Source: Streptomyces sp. TLI_105 (GTDB taxonomy: Bacteria; Actinomycetota; Actinomycetes; Streptomycetales; Streptomycetaceae). From it: a stretch of 64,000 nucleotides of DNA. This document shows positions 16,700-25,101 of the stretch, one piece after another. Positions within the stretch are counted from its first letter, which is position 1, and the number at the start of each line of letters is the position of its first letter. The notes below the pieces were generated by a model. That model did no database searches. It had not been told where the DNA came from and saw nothing but the letters and a program-made list of their open reading frames with translations. Location: assembly GCF_900105415.1 (NCBI RefSeq), contig NZ_FNSM01000001.1:5295501-5359500 (forward strand). Direction: 5' to 3'. Made by a program: the position numbers and the translations under genes.

Positions 16700-16707
16700 G
16701 GGGTATA
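16689..16707 (-). promoter_or_regulatory. CsoR operator upstream of copZ
   Basis: TATACCCC-TAG-GGGGTATA is a perfect inverted repeat with the G/C tract and TA flanks of known CsoR boxes. CsoR is a Cu(I)-sensing repressor; no csoR gene is in the window, so control is in trans. The site should repress copZ, and formerly copA, until copper rises. Confidence 0.85.
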
Positions 16708-16776
16708 AAATCCAGTCGGGCGGCCGGGCGGGCAGGGCGGCCGGATTCCGGCCGAAGCCTATGGTAAATACCCGAC

Positions 16777-18009
16777 ATGTCGCATTCGGGGAGCACGCTC
16801 ATCCTGATCATGGCGATCGCCGTCCTGGCGCCGCTGCTCGCCTACGCGGTGGGGCGCAGGCTTCCCGTCCCCCTCGTCATCTTCGAGATCCTGCTCGGCA
16901 TCCTCATCGGCCCCGACGTCCTCGACTGGGCCCGGCCCGACACGCTGATCGACGGACTCTCCCAGCTCGGCCTCACCATGCTGATCTTCCTCGCCGGGTA
17001 CGAGATCGAGTTCGGCAAGGTCCGCGGCGACACCCTCCGGCGCTCCGTGTGGGCCTGGGTGATCGCCCTGGGCCTCGGGCTCGCCACCGGCGTCCTGCTC
17101 GGCGGCGGCTACACCAAGGGCGTCTTCATCGGCGTCGCCCTGACCAGCACCGCGCTCGGCACCGTCCTGCCGGTGCTGCGGGACGCCGGCGACCTCCACG
17201 GGCGGTTCGGTTCGGTCGTCATGGCCTTCGGGGCGGTCGGCGAGTTCGGCCCGATCATCGCGATGGCGCTGCTGCTCAGCGGGCGGGGCGCCGCCGAGTC
17301 CACCGCCGTCCTCGCCGTCTTCGCCGCGCTCACGGCGGCGGCCGTCCTCTGGGCGCTGCGGCCCCGCCCGCCGTGGTTCTCGAAGGTCATCGCCAGGACC
17401 CTGCACAGCAGCGGCCAGTTCGCGGTCCGCTTCGTCTTCCTGCTGCTCGCCCTGATGCTCGGGGCGTCGACGGCCCTCGGGCTCGACGTGCTGCTCGGCG
17501 CCTTCGCGGCCGGACTCATCACCCGGCTCGTGCTGACCGGGGCCGCGCCCGACTCCGGGCCGCAGATCCTGGAGAAGGTCGAGGGCGTCGGCTTCGGCTT
17601 CCTCGTCCCGGTCTTCTTCGTCGTCACCGGGATCGAGTTCGACCTCGACTCGCTCCTCGACGGGGGCAGGACCCTGCTCCTGCTGCCGGTCTTCCTGGCG
17701 CTCTTCCTGGTCGTGCGCGGCGGGCCGATCTGGTTCCTCGCCCCGCGCGACCTCGGCCGCGAGGACCGGCGGGGCCTCGTCCTGTACGGCTCCACGGCGC
17801 TGCCGCTCGTCGTCGCCATCACCACCATCGGCGTGGACGACAAGGAGATGACGGCCGGCGAGGCGGCGGCGCTCGTCGGGGCCGCCATGATCTCCGTCCT
17901 CGTCTTCCCGCTGCTCGCGATGAAGCTGCGGGCGCGGACGGGGCCGGGGGCGGGCCCCGGCGAGGAGGCGCGGCCCCCGGAATCGGTCAGCGGGGCGGAG
18001 GCGTGGTGA
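16777..18009 (+). CDS. Cation:proton antiporter (CPA2 / Na+/H+ exchanger family)
   Basis: 410 residues, almost entirely hydrophobic, with about twelve helices in the two-repeat Na_H_Exchanger fold. Family marks: ILLGILIGPDVLDW near the N-terminus, LGLTMLIFLAGYEIEF, GVALTSTALGTVLPVL and the FGAVGEFGPII helix. There is no C-terminal TrkA-N domain, so it is a short KefB/NapA-like member. It exchanges Na+ or K+ for protons. The start at 16777 has no good ribosome site, and TATGGT lies about twelve bases before it, so the mRNA may be leaderless or nearly so. It is divergent from copZ. Confidence 0.85.
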   Translation: MSHSGSTLILIMAIAVLAPLLAYAVGRRLPVPLVIFEILLGILIGPDVLDWARPDTLIDGLSQLGLTMLIFLAGYEIEFGKVRGDTLRRSVWAWVIALGLGLATGVLLGGGYTKGVFIGVALTSTALGTVLPVLRDAGDLHGRFGSVVMAFGAVGEFGPIIAMALLLSGRGAAESTAVLAVFAALTAAAVLWALRPRPPWFSKVIARTLHSSGQFAVRFVFLLLALMLGASTALGLDVLLGAFAAGLITRLVLTGAAPDSGPQILEKVEGVGFGFLVPVFFVVTGIEFDLDSLLDGGRTLLLLPVFLALFLVVRGGPIWFLAPRDLGREDRRGLVLYGSTALPLVVAITTIGVDDKEMTAGEAAALVGAAMISVLVFPLLAMKLRARTGPGAGPGEEARPPESVSGAEAW

Positions 18010-18021
18010 CCGGTACGGGGG

Positions 18022-18675
18022 TCAGTGGGCCCGGGGCGTGGTGACCGGGGTCTCGACCAGCGGGGAGAGGTAGCGCAGGAGGACGGTCTTCAGTTCGGCG
18101 ATCGTCGCGTCCCGCTCGGGGCCCTCGGGCGCGGCCAGGACGAGTCCCAGTCCGCCCTTGAAGATCGCGAAGGTCATGCCGGCGATCCGGGCGCGGTCGG
18201 CGGCCGAGAGTCCCGGGGCGTAGTGCCCGATCACCCCCTGGACCGAGGCCAGCAGGTTGGCGTGCAGGGCGTCGTGCTCCTCGGCGATCCGGCCGGGCAC
18301 CTCGGAGCCGTGCATCAGGGCGAGGAAGACCGGGTTCTCGCAGTTGAACGCGATCAGCGGGTCGACGACGACGTCCAGCATCTCGGGCAGCGGCAGGGCG
18401 AGGTTCTCCGGGGTGAACGCCTGGCCGTGGGCCTCCCGCATCTCGTTCAGGAGGCGCTCGCCGAGCTCTATCGCGATGGCCTCCTTGTTCGGGAAGTACT
18501 GGTAGAGCGTGCCGGGCGAGACGCTCGCCTCCCGGGCGATCGCGTTGGTGCTGGTCGCCGTGTACCCGGACGCGCAGAAGACCCTCGCGGCGGCCTGGAG
18601 CAGCTGCGCGATGCGGCGTTCGCCACGGGCCTGGCGGCGGCGCGGCTTCGGTTCTTCGGTCACGTCTCCGGACAT
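18022..18675 (-). CDS. TetR-family transcriptional repressor
   Basis: 217 residues. The N-terminal TetR helix-turn-helix is clear (RIAQLLQAAARVFCASGY, ATSTNAIAREASVSPGTLYQYFPNKEAI), followed by an all-helical ligand domain. It is divergent from the MMPL transporter, with a nested palindrome in between, so it most likely represses the transporter and itself. The ATG at 18675 is chosen because the helix-turn-helix follows after a short basic leader; longer in-frame extensions have no homology. Confidence 0.88.
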   Translation of the reverse strand: MSGDVTEEPKPRRRQARGERRIAQLLQAAARVFCASGYTATSTNAIAREASVSPGTLYQYFPNKEAIAIELGERLLNEMREAHGQAFTPENLALPLPEMLDVVVDPLIAFNCENPVFLALMHGSEVPGRIAEEHDALHANLLASVQGVIGHYAPGLSAADRARIAGMTFAIFKGGLGLVLAAPEGPERDATIAELKTVLLRYLSPLVETPVTTPRAH

Positions 18676-18706
18676 GGCTGTCCCCAGCTCTCCTCGGCAC
18701 GTTTGA

Positions 18707-18761
18707 CAAACACGAGAGGTCGCTCGCATTCTTGAGAAACGCGAGTGATCACTCGTGTTTG
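18707..18761. promoter_or_regulatory. Nested TetR operator in the divergent TetR/MMPL promoter region
   Basis: Two palindromes share one end. CGAGTGATCACTCG (18742-18755) is a perfect 14-bp site. CAAACACGAG (18707-18716) is the exact reverse complement of CTCGTGTTTG (18752-18761). TetR proteins bind such sites as dimers, and the region would cover both divergent promoters. Confidence 0.75.
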
Positions 18762-18839
18762 CCAGTCTATGGCAATGGGCGGCCCCTGCGACCTGCCGGG
18801 AAGCGCGTGCGAGGGCCACGGTGAAGGGGACACCGCGTC

Positions 18840-21098
18840 ATGTCCGAAGTCAAGAAATCAGCGCCGGGGAGCGGGCGTGGCGGCGGATGGACGCGGTTCG
18901 TCACCGCCCGGCCGCGCCTCACCCTCCTCATGGCCCTCGTGCTCACCGCCCTCGCCGTCCTCGCGGGCGGCGGCGTCGCCGACCGCATGGGCAGCGGCGG
19001 CTGGGAGGACCCGTCCGCCGAGTCCACGTACGCCACCAAGGCCCTGGAACGGCAGTTCCCCGGCTCCCAGCCGAACGTGCTCCTCCTCGTCGACGCGGGC
19101 GGCGCCCGGACCACGGGGGGAGCCGCCCCCGTCGACGCCCACGCCGTCGTCGCCGAGGCCCGGAAGCTCGCCGAGCGCCTCGACGCCGAACCGGGCGTCG
19201 AGGGCGTCGGCTCCTACTGGTCCACCGGCTCGCCGGCCCTCCGCTCCGAGGACGGCCGCCAGGCCGTGATCGCCGCCCGGATACCCGGCGAGGAGAAGGA
19301 CGCCGCCGCCGTCCTCGACCGGATCGCCCCGACCTACCGGGGCACCCACGGCCCCGTCGAGGTCTCCCTCGGCGGCGGACTCGCCGTCCGCCACGAGATG
19401 CAGACCGTCATCCAGGAGGACCTGCTGCGGGCCGAGCTCATCGCCCTGCCCGTCACCCTCGTCCTGCTCGTCATGGTCTTCGGCAGCGCCGTCGCCGCCC
19501 TCCTGCCGCTCGGCGTCGGCATCGTCGCCATCCTCGGCACCAACGCCGTCCTGCGCGGCATCACCGAGTTCACCGACGTCTCCGTCTTCGCGCAGAACCT
19601 GACGACCGCCCTCGGCCTCGGACTCGCCATCGACTACGCCCTGTTCGTCGTCCGCCGCTACCGTGAGGAGCTCGCCGCCGGCGCCGACACGCACACCGCC
19701 GTCCGCACCACCCTGCGCACCGCCGGACGGACCGTGCTCTTCTCCGCCCTGACCGTCGCCGTCTCGCTGGCCGCGATGCTGGTCTTCCCGCAGTACTTCC
19801 TGCGCTCCTTCGCGTACGCCGGGATCGCCGTCGTCCTGCTCGCCGCCACCGCCGCGCTCACCCTGCTCCCGGCCGCCCTCGTGCTGCTCGGCGACCGGGT
19901 CAACGCCCTCGACCTGCGGCGCCTCCTCCGACGCGGCCGGCCGCCGAAGGAGGCAGGCGACGGCGCGGGCTGGGGGCGGGCCGCCGCCCTGGTGATGCGC
20001 CGGGCACCCGTCTTCGCCGTCGTCACCACCGCCGGACTCGTGCTGCTCGGACTGCCCTTCCTCGGCGTGAAGTTCGGCACCGCCGACGACCGCCAGCTCC
20101 CCGCCACCGCCTCCTCCCGGGTCGTCCAGGACGAGCTGCGGGACGGCTTCCCCGGCAACCCGGGCGGCGGCATCACCGTCCTCGCCGAAGGGGCGGCCAC
20201 CCCCGCGCAGTACGCCGACTACCGCGAGCGGATCTCCGCCCTCGACGGCGTCGTCCGGGCCGAGGGGCCCGTCACCGCCGGCGGCGCCGCCTACTTCACC
20301 GTGGTGCCCGACGGCGAGACCGTCGGCGCCGACGCCCAGCGGGTCGTCGGGGAACTGCGCACGGCCGAGGCGCCGTTCGCCACCTCCGTCACCGGACCGG
20401 CCGCCGTCCTCGTCGACTCCAAGGACGCCATAGCCGAGCGGCTGCCCTGGGCGGCCGGGATCATCGTCCTCGTCACCCTGCTCCTCGTCTTCCTGCTCAC
20501 CGGCAGCGTCGTCGTCCCGGTCCAGGCCGTCCTCCTCAACGCCCTCAGCCTCACGGCGATGTTCGGCGCCGTCGTCTGGGTCTTCCAGGAGGGGCACCTC
20601 GCCGGCTTCCTCGGCTTCACCTCCACCGGCGACATCGAGACCACCCTGCCCGTGCTCATGTTCTGCGTGGCCTTCGGACTCTCCATGGACTACGGGGTGT
20701 TCCTGCTCTCCCGCATCAAGGAGGAGTACGACGCCACCGGCGACCATGAGCGCTCCGTCCGCTTCGGGCTGCGCCACACCGGCGGCCTGATCACCGCCGC
20801 CGCCGTGATCCTCGCCGTCGTCATGGTCGCCATCGGCACCTCCCGCGTCACCAACACGAAGATGCTCGGACTCGGCGTCGCCCTCGCCGTCCTCATGGAC
20901 GCGATGGTCGTCCGCAGCCTCCTCGTCCCCTCCGTGATGAAGCTGACCGGCCGCCTCACCTGGTGGGCGCCGGGTCCGCTGCGCCGCTTCCACGACCGTT
21001 TCGGGATCAGCGAGTCGGACTCGTACAACCCTGAGCCGACCCCGGGTGTCGAAGAAGTGTCCGAGAAGCGGCGGGAGGCGACGCCCGTCCGCTCATGA
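18840..21098 (+). CDS. MMPL-family (RND-type) membrane transporter
   Basis: 752 residues in two homologous halves. Each has one helix, a large extracytoplasmic loop, then five or six helices. Family motifs are LGLGLAIDYALFVVRRYREE in the first half and FGLSMDYGVFLLSRIKEEY in the second, the proton-relay Asp-Tyr pairs. MMPL proteins export lipids, siderophores or drugs with the proton gradient. The divergent TetR gene suggests inducible efflux. The cytosolic tail is short and charged. The substrate is unknown. A secreted beta-propeller gene starts 22 bases after its stop. Confidence 0.9.
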   Translation: MSEVKKSAPGSGRGGGWTRFVTARPRLTLLMALVLTALAVLAGGGVADRMGSGGWEDPSAESTYATKALERQFPGSQPNVLLLVDAGGARTTGGAAPVDAHAVVAEARKLAERLDAEPGVEGVGSYWSTGSPALRSEDGRQAVIAARIPGEEKDAAAVLDRIAPTYRGTHGPVEVSLGGGLAVRHEMQTVIQEDLLRAELIALPVTLVLLVMVFGSAVAALLPLGVGIVAILGTNAVLRGITEFTDVSVFAQNLTTALGLGLAIDYALFVVRRYREELAAGADTHTAVRTTLRTAGRTVLFSALTVAVSLAAMLVFPQYFLRSFAYAGIAVVLLAATAALTLLPAALVLLGDRVNALDLRRLLRRGRPPKEAGDGAGWGRAAALVMRRAPVFAVVTTAGLVLLGLPFLGVKFGTADDRQLPATASSRVVQDELRDGFPGNPGGGITVLAEGAATPAQYADYRERISALDGVVRAEGPVTAGGAAYFTVVPDGETVGADAQRVVGELRTAEAPFATSVTGPAAVLVDSKDAIAERLPWAAGIIVLVTLLLVFLLTGSVVVPVQAVLLNALSLTAMFGAVVWVFQEGHLAGFLGFTSTGDIETTLPVLMFCVAFGLSMDYGVFLLSRIKEEYDATGDHERSVRFGLRHTGGLITAAAVILAVVMVAIGTSRVTNTKMLGLGVALAVLMDAMVVRSLLVPSVMKLTGRLTWWAPGPLRRFHDRFGISESDSYNPEPTPGVEEVSEKRREATPVRS

Positions 21099-21120
21099 CC
21101 TGCGAACAGATGGGCACTTC

Positions 21121-22449
21121 GTGGCACGTACGCGCAAGACTCTGATTCTGGCGACGGCCCTGGTCGTCGGCTTCGCGCCGGCGGTGCTCGGGGGAGCGGC
21201 GGCCTCCGCCGCTCCCGCCCGGGCCGTGGCGGCCGAGACCGCCACGACGGGGACGGTGGTCCAGGCGGGCGGCCGTCCCACGTTCCGCGTCGGGAGCGGC
21301 GTCCCGGTGAGCAGCAGGTTCGACGTGAGCCTGCCGGCCGACGTGACCGGCCAGGTGCGGGCCCGGCTCGTCCTCCCCCTGGAGAACCCGCCGTTCGACA
21401 GCACCCCGGAGAGCGTGGCGAGCTCCGTCAGTTCCACGGTCTCGGTGAACGGCGCCCCGGCGGTGCCGGTCTCCTGGGACGTGCCGACCGACCCCGATGT
21501 CACGGGGCTGGCCCTCGTGCTCGACCTTCCGGCCGTCGCGGCGGCCGGAACGCTCACGTACGACGTCACGTTCGCCGTGGACGACTGGATCGCCCCCTAC
21601 CTGGCGCCCTCCCTCGACGGCCGCTTCGAGGTCGTGGACGCCTCCGCCGCCACGGTGGCGAGCGGCGCGGCCGGGTTCGTCATCGACCGCGGCACCCCGG
21701 GCCGGAGCATGCGGGGCGCCTTCCACGCACGGGACAGGAACGGGGTCCTGTGGCGGTACGAGTCCCTGGGCAAGGACGTCCCGGCCCTGACGGGCCGCAC
21801 CCGGGTGGGGGGAGGCTGGGGCACGTACTCGCTGATCAGCCAGCTCACGCCGACCTACGCGGACGGCAGGGGCGATGTGCTCGGTCGTGACAGGGCCGGT
21901 GTCCTCTGGCTCCACCGGGGATCGGGGAACCCCGCGGCGCCGTTCAAGCCGCGCGTCCGGCTCGGCGCCGGGTGGAACATCTACACCGCGATCACCGGCT
22001 ACGGGGACGGCATGCTCGCCCGGGACACCGCCGGCGTCCTCTGGAACTTCCGGCACAGGAGCGGTGAGCCGTCCACGGCCTTCTGGCCCCGGGAGCGGGT
22101 CGGCGCCGGCTGGAACGTCTACACGGCGTGGACGGGCACGCAGGACGGAGTGCTGACCCGCGACGCGAGCGGTGTGCTCTGGAAGCACACCCTCGGCGAC
22201 GACTGGGAGGCCTCGGCCAAGCCCTTCCGCCCGAGGGTGCGGGTCGGCGGCGGCTGGAACACCTACAGCGCGATCACGTCCACCCCCGACCTGGGCCGCT
22301 GGACGGAGAACGACGTCGTCGCGCGGGACAGGAACGGTGACGTCTGGGCGTACGACGAGAAGTACGCCGGCTGGACGGAGGGCATCGTGCCCGGTCCGGT
22401 CCGGCAGCGGATCGGCTGGGGCTGGAACATCTACGACGCGATCGTCTGA
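21121..22449 (+). CDS. Secreted protein with tachylectin-like beta-propeller repeats
   Basis: About 442 residues. A signal peptide (ARTRKT, long hydrophobic stretch, ASAAPA near residue 30) leads into a beta-rich domain, then at least five repeats of 45-50 residues. Each repeat has a D-x-x-G-x-L-W step and ends in VGxGWNxY (GGGWGTY, GAGWNIY, GAGWNVY, GGGWNTY, GWGWNIY). This is the pattern of tachylectin-2-like and FG-GAP-related propellers, which often bind sugars. GTG 21121 lacks a clear ribosome site, so translation may depend on coupling to the MMPL gene 22 bases upstream. Ligand and role are unknown. Confidence 0.7.
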   Translation: MARTRKTLILATALVVGFAPAVLGGAAASAAPARAVAAETATTGTVVQAGGRPTFRVGSGVPVSSRFDVSLPADVTGQVRARLVLPLENPPFDSTPESVASSVSSTVSVNGAPAVPVSWDVPTDPDVTGLALVLDLPAVAAAGTLTYDVTFAVDDWIAPYLAPSLDGRFEVVDASAATVASGAAGFVIDRGTPGRSMRGAFHARDRNGVLWRYESLGKDVPALTGRTRVGGGWGTYSLISQLTPTYADGRGDVLGRDRAGVLWLHRGSGNPAAPFKPRVRLGAGWNIYTAITGYGDGMLARDTAGVLWNFRHRSGEPSTAFWPRERVGAGWNVYTAWTGTQDGVLTRDASGVLWKHTLGDDWEASAKPFRPRVRVGGGWNTYSAITSTPDLGRWTENDVVARDRNGDVWAYDEKYAGWTEGIVPGPVRQRIGWGWNIYDAIV

Positions 22450-22512
22450 CGGCCGTGGGGCCCGGGGCGCGGGGGCCTCGGGGCGTACGGCCCCTCGGGC
22501 TTCCGCGCCCCC

Positions 22513-22560
22513 CGCGTACGGCGCCGGACCCGGGAAGCCACGGGACCGGCGCCGTACGCG
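22513..22560. terminator. Hairpin between convergent genes
   Basis: A perfect 15-bp stem (22513-22527 with 22546-22560) with an 18-base loop that itself contains a short CCCG/CGGG pairing. It separates the propeller gene from the convergent HTH gene. Confidence 0.75.
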
Positions 22561-22569
22561 CGGGCGGCG

Positions 22570-22767
22570 TCAGTCGCGGCGGGCCCGGTTGCCGGGGCGG
22601 CTCGCGACCCAGGCGCGGATCGTGTCCACGTACCAGTAGGGCCTGCCCGACTCCACGTGGTCGGGGGCCGGCAGCAGCCCGTGCTTCCGGTAGGAGCGGA
22701 TCGTGTCCGGCTGCACCCGGATGTGCGCCGCGATGTCCTTGTACGACCAGAGCCTTCTGTCCGTCAT
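22570..22767 (-). CDS. Small MerR/excisionase-like helix-turn-helix protein
   Basis: 65 residues, essentially one winged helix: LWSYKDIAAHIRVQPDTIRSYRKHGLLPAPD followed by the wing GRPYWYVDTIRAWVASRPGNR. The SYRKHGLLP turn and the WYVDTIRAW strand are typical of AlpA/Xis and HTH_17 proteins. GGGAGGT upstream of ATG 22767 supports the start. It is a solitary gene with no integrase or phage gene beside it; such orphans are common in Streptomyces. The 281 bases upstream, to 23048, hold its promoter region, with GATCAAGCGATCAATC near 22845, and no other gene that I can see. Confidence 0.75.
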   Translation of the reverse strand: MTDRRLWSYKDIAAHIRVQPDTIRSYRKHGLLPAPDHVESGRPYWYVDTIRAWVASRPGNRARRD

Positions 22768-23048
22768 GCCCGGTACCTCCCTGCGCGCCGCGCAGCGGCG
22801 GCGGGGGTGCCGTTCGGGGGCGCTGCGGGCGGGCGGTTGCGATCAAGCGATCAATCAGCCTGTGCCCCTTGCAACGCCCCTCCCGACAGGAGGAGAGCGG
22901 CTGTCGAGCGCCTGTGACGCAAAGCCCGCGTAACGGAGACATGTGTGACGGCGGAGGGACCCGTGTGACGGAAGCGGCACACACGCCCACCGGTGTGTCC
23001 GCGTGCGTCACCCCTGGTCAGAGCGGTATGCGCCGGGCCGCGCGCCCG

Positions 23049-23969
23049 TCATACCCCGCAGGAGCGGAGGAAGCGCCGGGTCCGCAGGGCGATCGGGTAC
23101 GGCGCGTCCGGTTCGCACGGGTACATGTCCTGCTCGACGATCGCGAACAGGTCCACGTCCAGCGCCGACGCGGCGGCGAGCACCGGTTCGAGCGCGGGCA
23201 CCCCGGACGGCGGCTCGCACATCACGCCCCGCGCCACCGCCGGCCCGAACGGCACCCCCTCGGCCACCACCCCGGCCAGCACCTCCGGGTCGACCTGCTT
23301 GAGATGGAGGTAGCCGATCCGCTCCCCGTACGTCTCGATCAGCTCGACGCTGTCCCCGCCGGCGTACGCGTAGTGCCCGGTGTCCAGGCAGAGCGCGACC
23401 GCGTCCGGGTCGGTGGCGTCGAGGAAGCGCGTCACGCTCTCCTCGCCGTCGATGTGGGTGTCGGCGTGCGGATGGACCACGATCCGCAGCCCGTACCGCT
23501 CGCGCACCTCCCGTCCCAGACGCTCCGTCAGCCGGGTCAGGTCCCGCCACTGCCCGGCGGTGAGCGTCGGCTCCTCCAGGACCTCGCCCGTCCGGTCGTC
23601 CCGCCAGAACGACGGGATGACGACCAGATGGCCCGCGCCCATCGCCTGCGCGAGGGCGGCGTTCTCCGCGACGTGCGCCCAGGTCCGGTCCCAGACGTCC
23701 GGGCCGTGGTGAAGGCCGGTGAAGACGGTCCCCGCCGAGACCCGCAGCCCGCGCCGCGCGGTCTCCTCCGCGAGGACGGCCGGATCGGTGGGCAGATAGC
23801 CGTACGGACCCAGCTCGATCCACGTGTAGCCGGCGCCCGACACCTCGTCGAGGAACCGCTGCCACGGCACCTGGCGGGGATCGTCGGGGAACCACACCCC
23901 CCACGAGTCGGGGGCCGATCCGATACGGATCCGGGACGGTGGCGACGGCTGCGGCGACGGCTTCGTCAT
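23049..23969 (-). CDS. IolE-like sugar phosphate isomerase/epimerase (probable inosose dehydratase)
   Basis: 306 residues, TIM-barrel AP-endonuclease-2 fold. IRIGSAPDSWGVWFPDDP at the N-terminus is close to the IolE opening, and metal-site motifs follow (RIVVHPHADTHI, LCLDTGHYAYAG, IGYLHLKQVD, FAIVEQDMY). IolE dehydrates 2-keto-myo-inositol. It is divergent from iolC-iolB-iolD-mmsA, sharing the intergenic operator, which supports an inositol role. ATG 23969 is chosen because AAGGTGG lies just upstream. IolI or IolH function cannot be excluded. Confidence 0.8.
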   Translation of the reverse strand: MTKPSPQPSPPSRIRIGSAPDSWGVWFPDDPRQVPWQRFLDEVSGAGYTWIELGPYGYLPTDPAVLAEETARRGLRVSAGTVFTGLHHGPDVWDRTWAHVAENAALAQAMGAGHLVVIPSFWRDDRTGEVLEEPTLTAGQWRDLTRLTERLGREVRERYGLRIVVHPHADTHIDGEESVTRFLDATDPDAVALCLDTGHYAYAGGDSVELIETYGERIGYLHLKQVDPEVLAGVVAEGVPFGPAVARGVMCEPPSGVPALEPVLAAASALDVDLFAIVEQDMYPCEPDAPYPIALRTRRFLRSCGV

Positions 23970-24028
23970 GAGTGCCACCTTGGCGGCGCCCCGAGAGCAC
24001 CGTCAAGCGGTCCGGTCCGGTCGTCCGA

Positions 24029-24073
24029 ATGTCCGGACATATCGTTGACACGCCTCCCGGCGGACGGTTAGAC
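24029..24073 (+). promoter_or_regulatory. Operator palindrome and promoter of the iol operon
   Basis: ATGTCCGGACAT (24029-24040) is a perfect 12-bp palindrome. Five bases on, TTGACA (24045-24050) and a weak TTAGAC (24068-24073) make a -35/-10 pair with 17-base spacing ahead of iolC. The palindrome is placed to control both iolC and the divergent IolE-like gene. No local regulator gene is adjacent. Confidence 0.6.
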
Positions 24074-24114
24074 CTGGATGCGGAGCCGACGGCGGCCCGA
24101 CCGAGAGGTGGCGC

Positions 24115-25092
24115 GTGGAGACGGAGCCGTACGACCTGATCACCATGGGGCGCCTCGGCGTGGACCTCTACCCGCTCCAGACCGGCGTCGGGCTCGACCG
24201 GGTCGAGACCTTCCGCAAGTTCCTCGGCGGCTCCGCGGCCAACGTCGCCGTCGCCGCGGCCCGCCTCGGCCGCCGCACCGCGCTCGTCTCCCGCACCGGC
24301 GCCGACCCCTTCGGCACCTACCTGCGCCGTGAGCTCAAGGGCTTCGACGTGGACGACCGCTGGGTGACCGAGGTCCCCGAGCACCCCACCCCCGTCACCT
24401 TCTGCGCGCTCTTCCCGCCCGACGACTTCCCGCTGTACTTCTACCGCCGCCCCCGCGCCCCCGATCTGGAGATCCGGCCGCACGAGCTGGACCTCGACGC
24501 GATCCGCGCCGCCCGCGTCTTCTGGGCGACCGGCACCGGCCTGTGCGCCGAACCCAGCCGCACCGCGACCCTGGAGGCGCTGCGGGCCAGGTCCGGCCGG
24601 GAGGCGACGGTCCTCGACCTGGACTGGCGGCCCATGTTCTGGACGGACCCGGCGGCGGCCCGCCCGTACTACACCGAGGCGCTGCGGCACGCGACCGTCG
24701 CCGTCGGCAACCTCGACGAGTGCGAGGTCGCCACCGGGGAACGGGAGCCGGAGGCCGCCGCCCGCGCCCTCCTCGCGACCGGCGCGGTCCGGCTCGCCGT
24801 CGTCAAACAGGGCCCCGCGGGCGTCCTCGCGCTCGCCGCCGACGGGACCCGCGCCGAGGTGCCGCCGCTGCCGGTCGAGGTCGTCAACGGGCTCGGCGCG
24901 GGCGACGCCTTCGGCGGGGCGCTCGTCCACGGGCTGCTCGCCGGCCGGGACCTCGGCACGGTCCTGCGCCAGGCGAACGCCGCCGGCGCGATCGTCGCGG
25001 GCCGCCTCGCCTGCTCCTCCGCGATGCCGGACGCCACGGAGATCGCCGAAGCCCTCGCGGCGGGCAGCGGCACCCTGCCGGAACGGGGGTAG
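24115..25092 (+). CDS. iolC: 5-dehydro-2-deoxygluconokinase
   Basis: 325 residues of the PfkB ribokinase family. MGRLGVDLYPLQTG at the start, GGSAANVAVAAARLG and the C-terminal signature NGLGAGDAFGGALVHGLL with the catalytic Asp identify it, and the operon context with iolB and iolD assigns it to IolC. It phosphorylates 5-dehydro-2-deoxy-D-gluconate in myo-inositol breakdown. The GTG at 24115 is preceded by GAGAGG. It opens a four-gene operon; iolB starts nine bases after its stop. Confidence 0.92.
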   Translation: METEPYDLITMGRLGVDLYPLQTGVGLDRVETFRKFLGGSAANVAVAAARLGRRTALVSRTGADPFGTYLRRELKGFDVDDRWVTEVPEHPTPVTFCALFPPDDFPLYFYRRPRAPDLEIRPHELDLDAIRAARVFWATGTGLCAEPSRTATLEALRARSGREATVLDLDWRPMFWTDPAAARPYYTEALRHATVAVGNLDECEVATGEREPEAAARALLATGAVRLAVVKQGPAGVLALAADGTRAEVPPLPVEVVNGLGAGDAFGGALVHGLLAGRDLGTVLRQANAAGAIVAGRLACSSAMPDATEIAEALAAGSGTLPERG

Positions 25093-25101
25093 GGATCCGC
25101 C

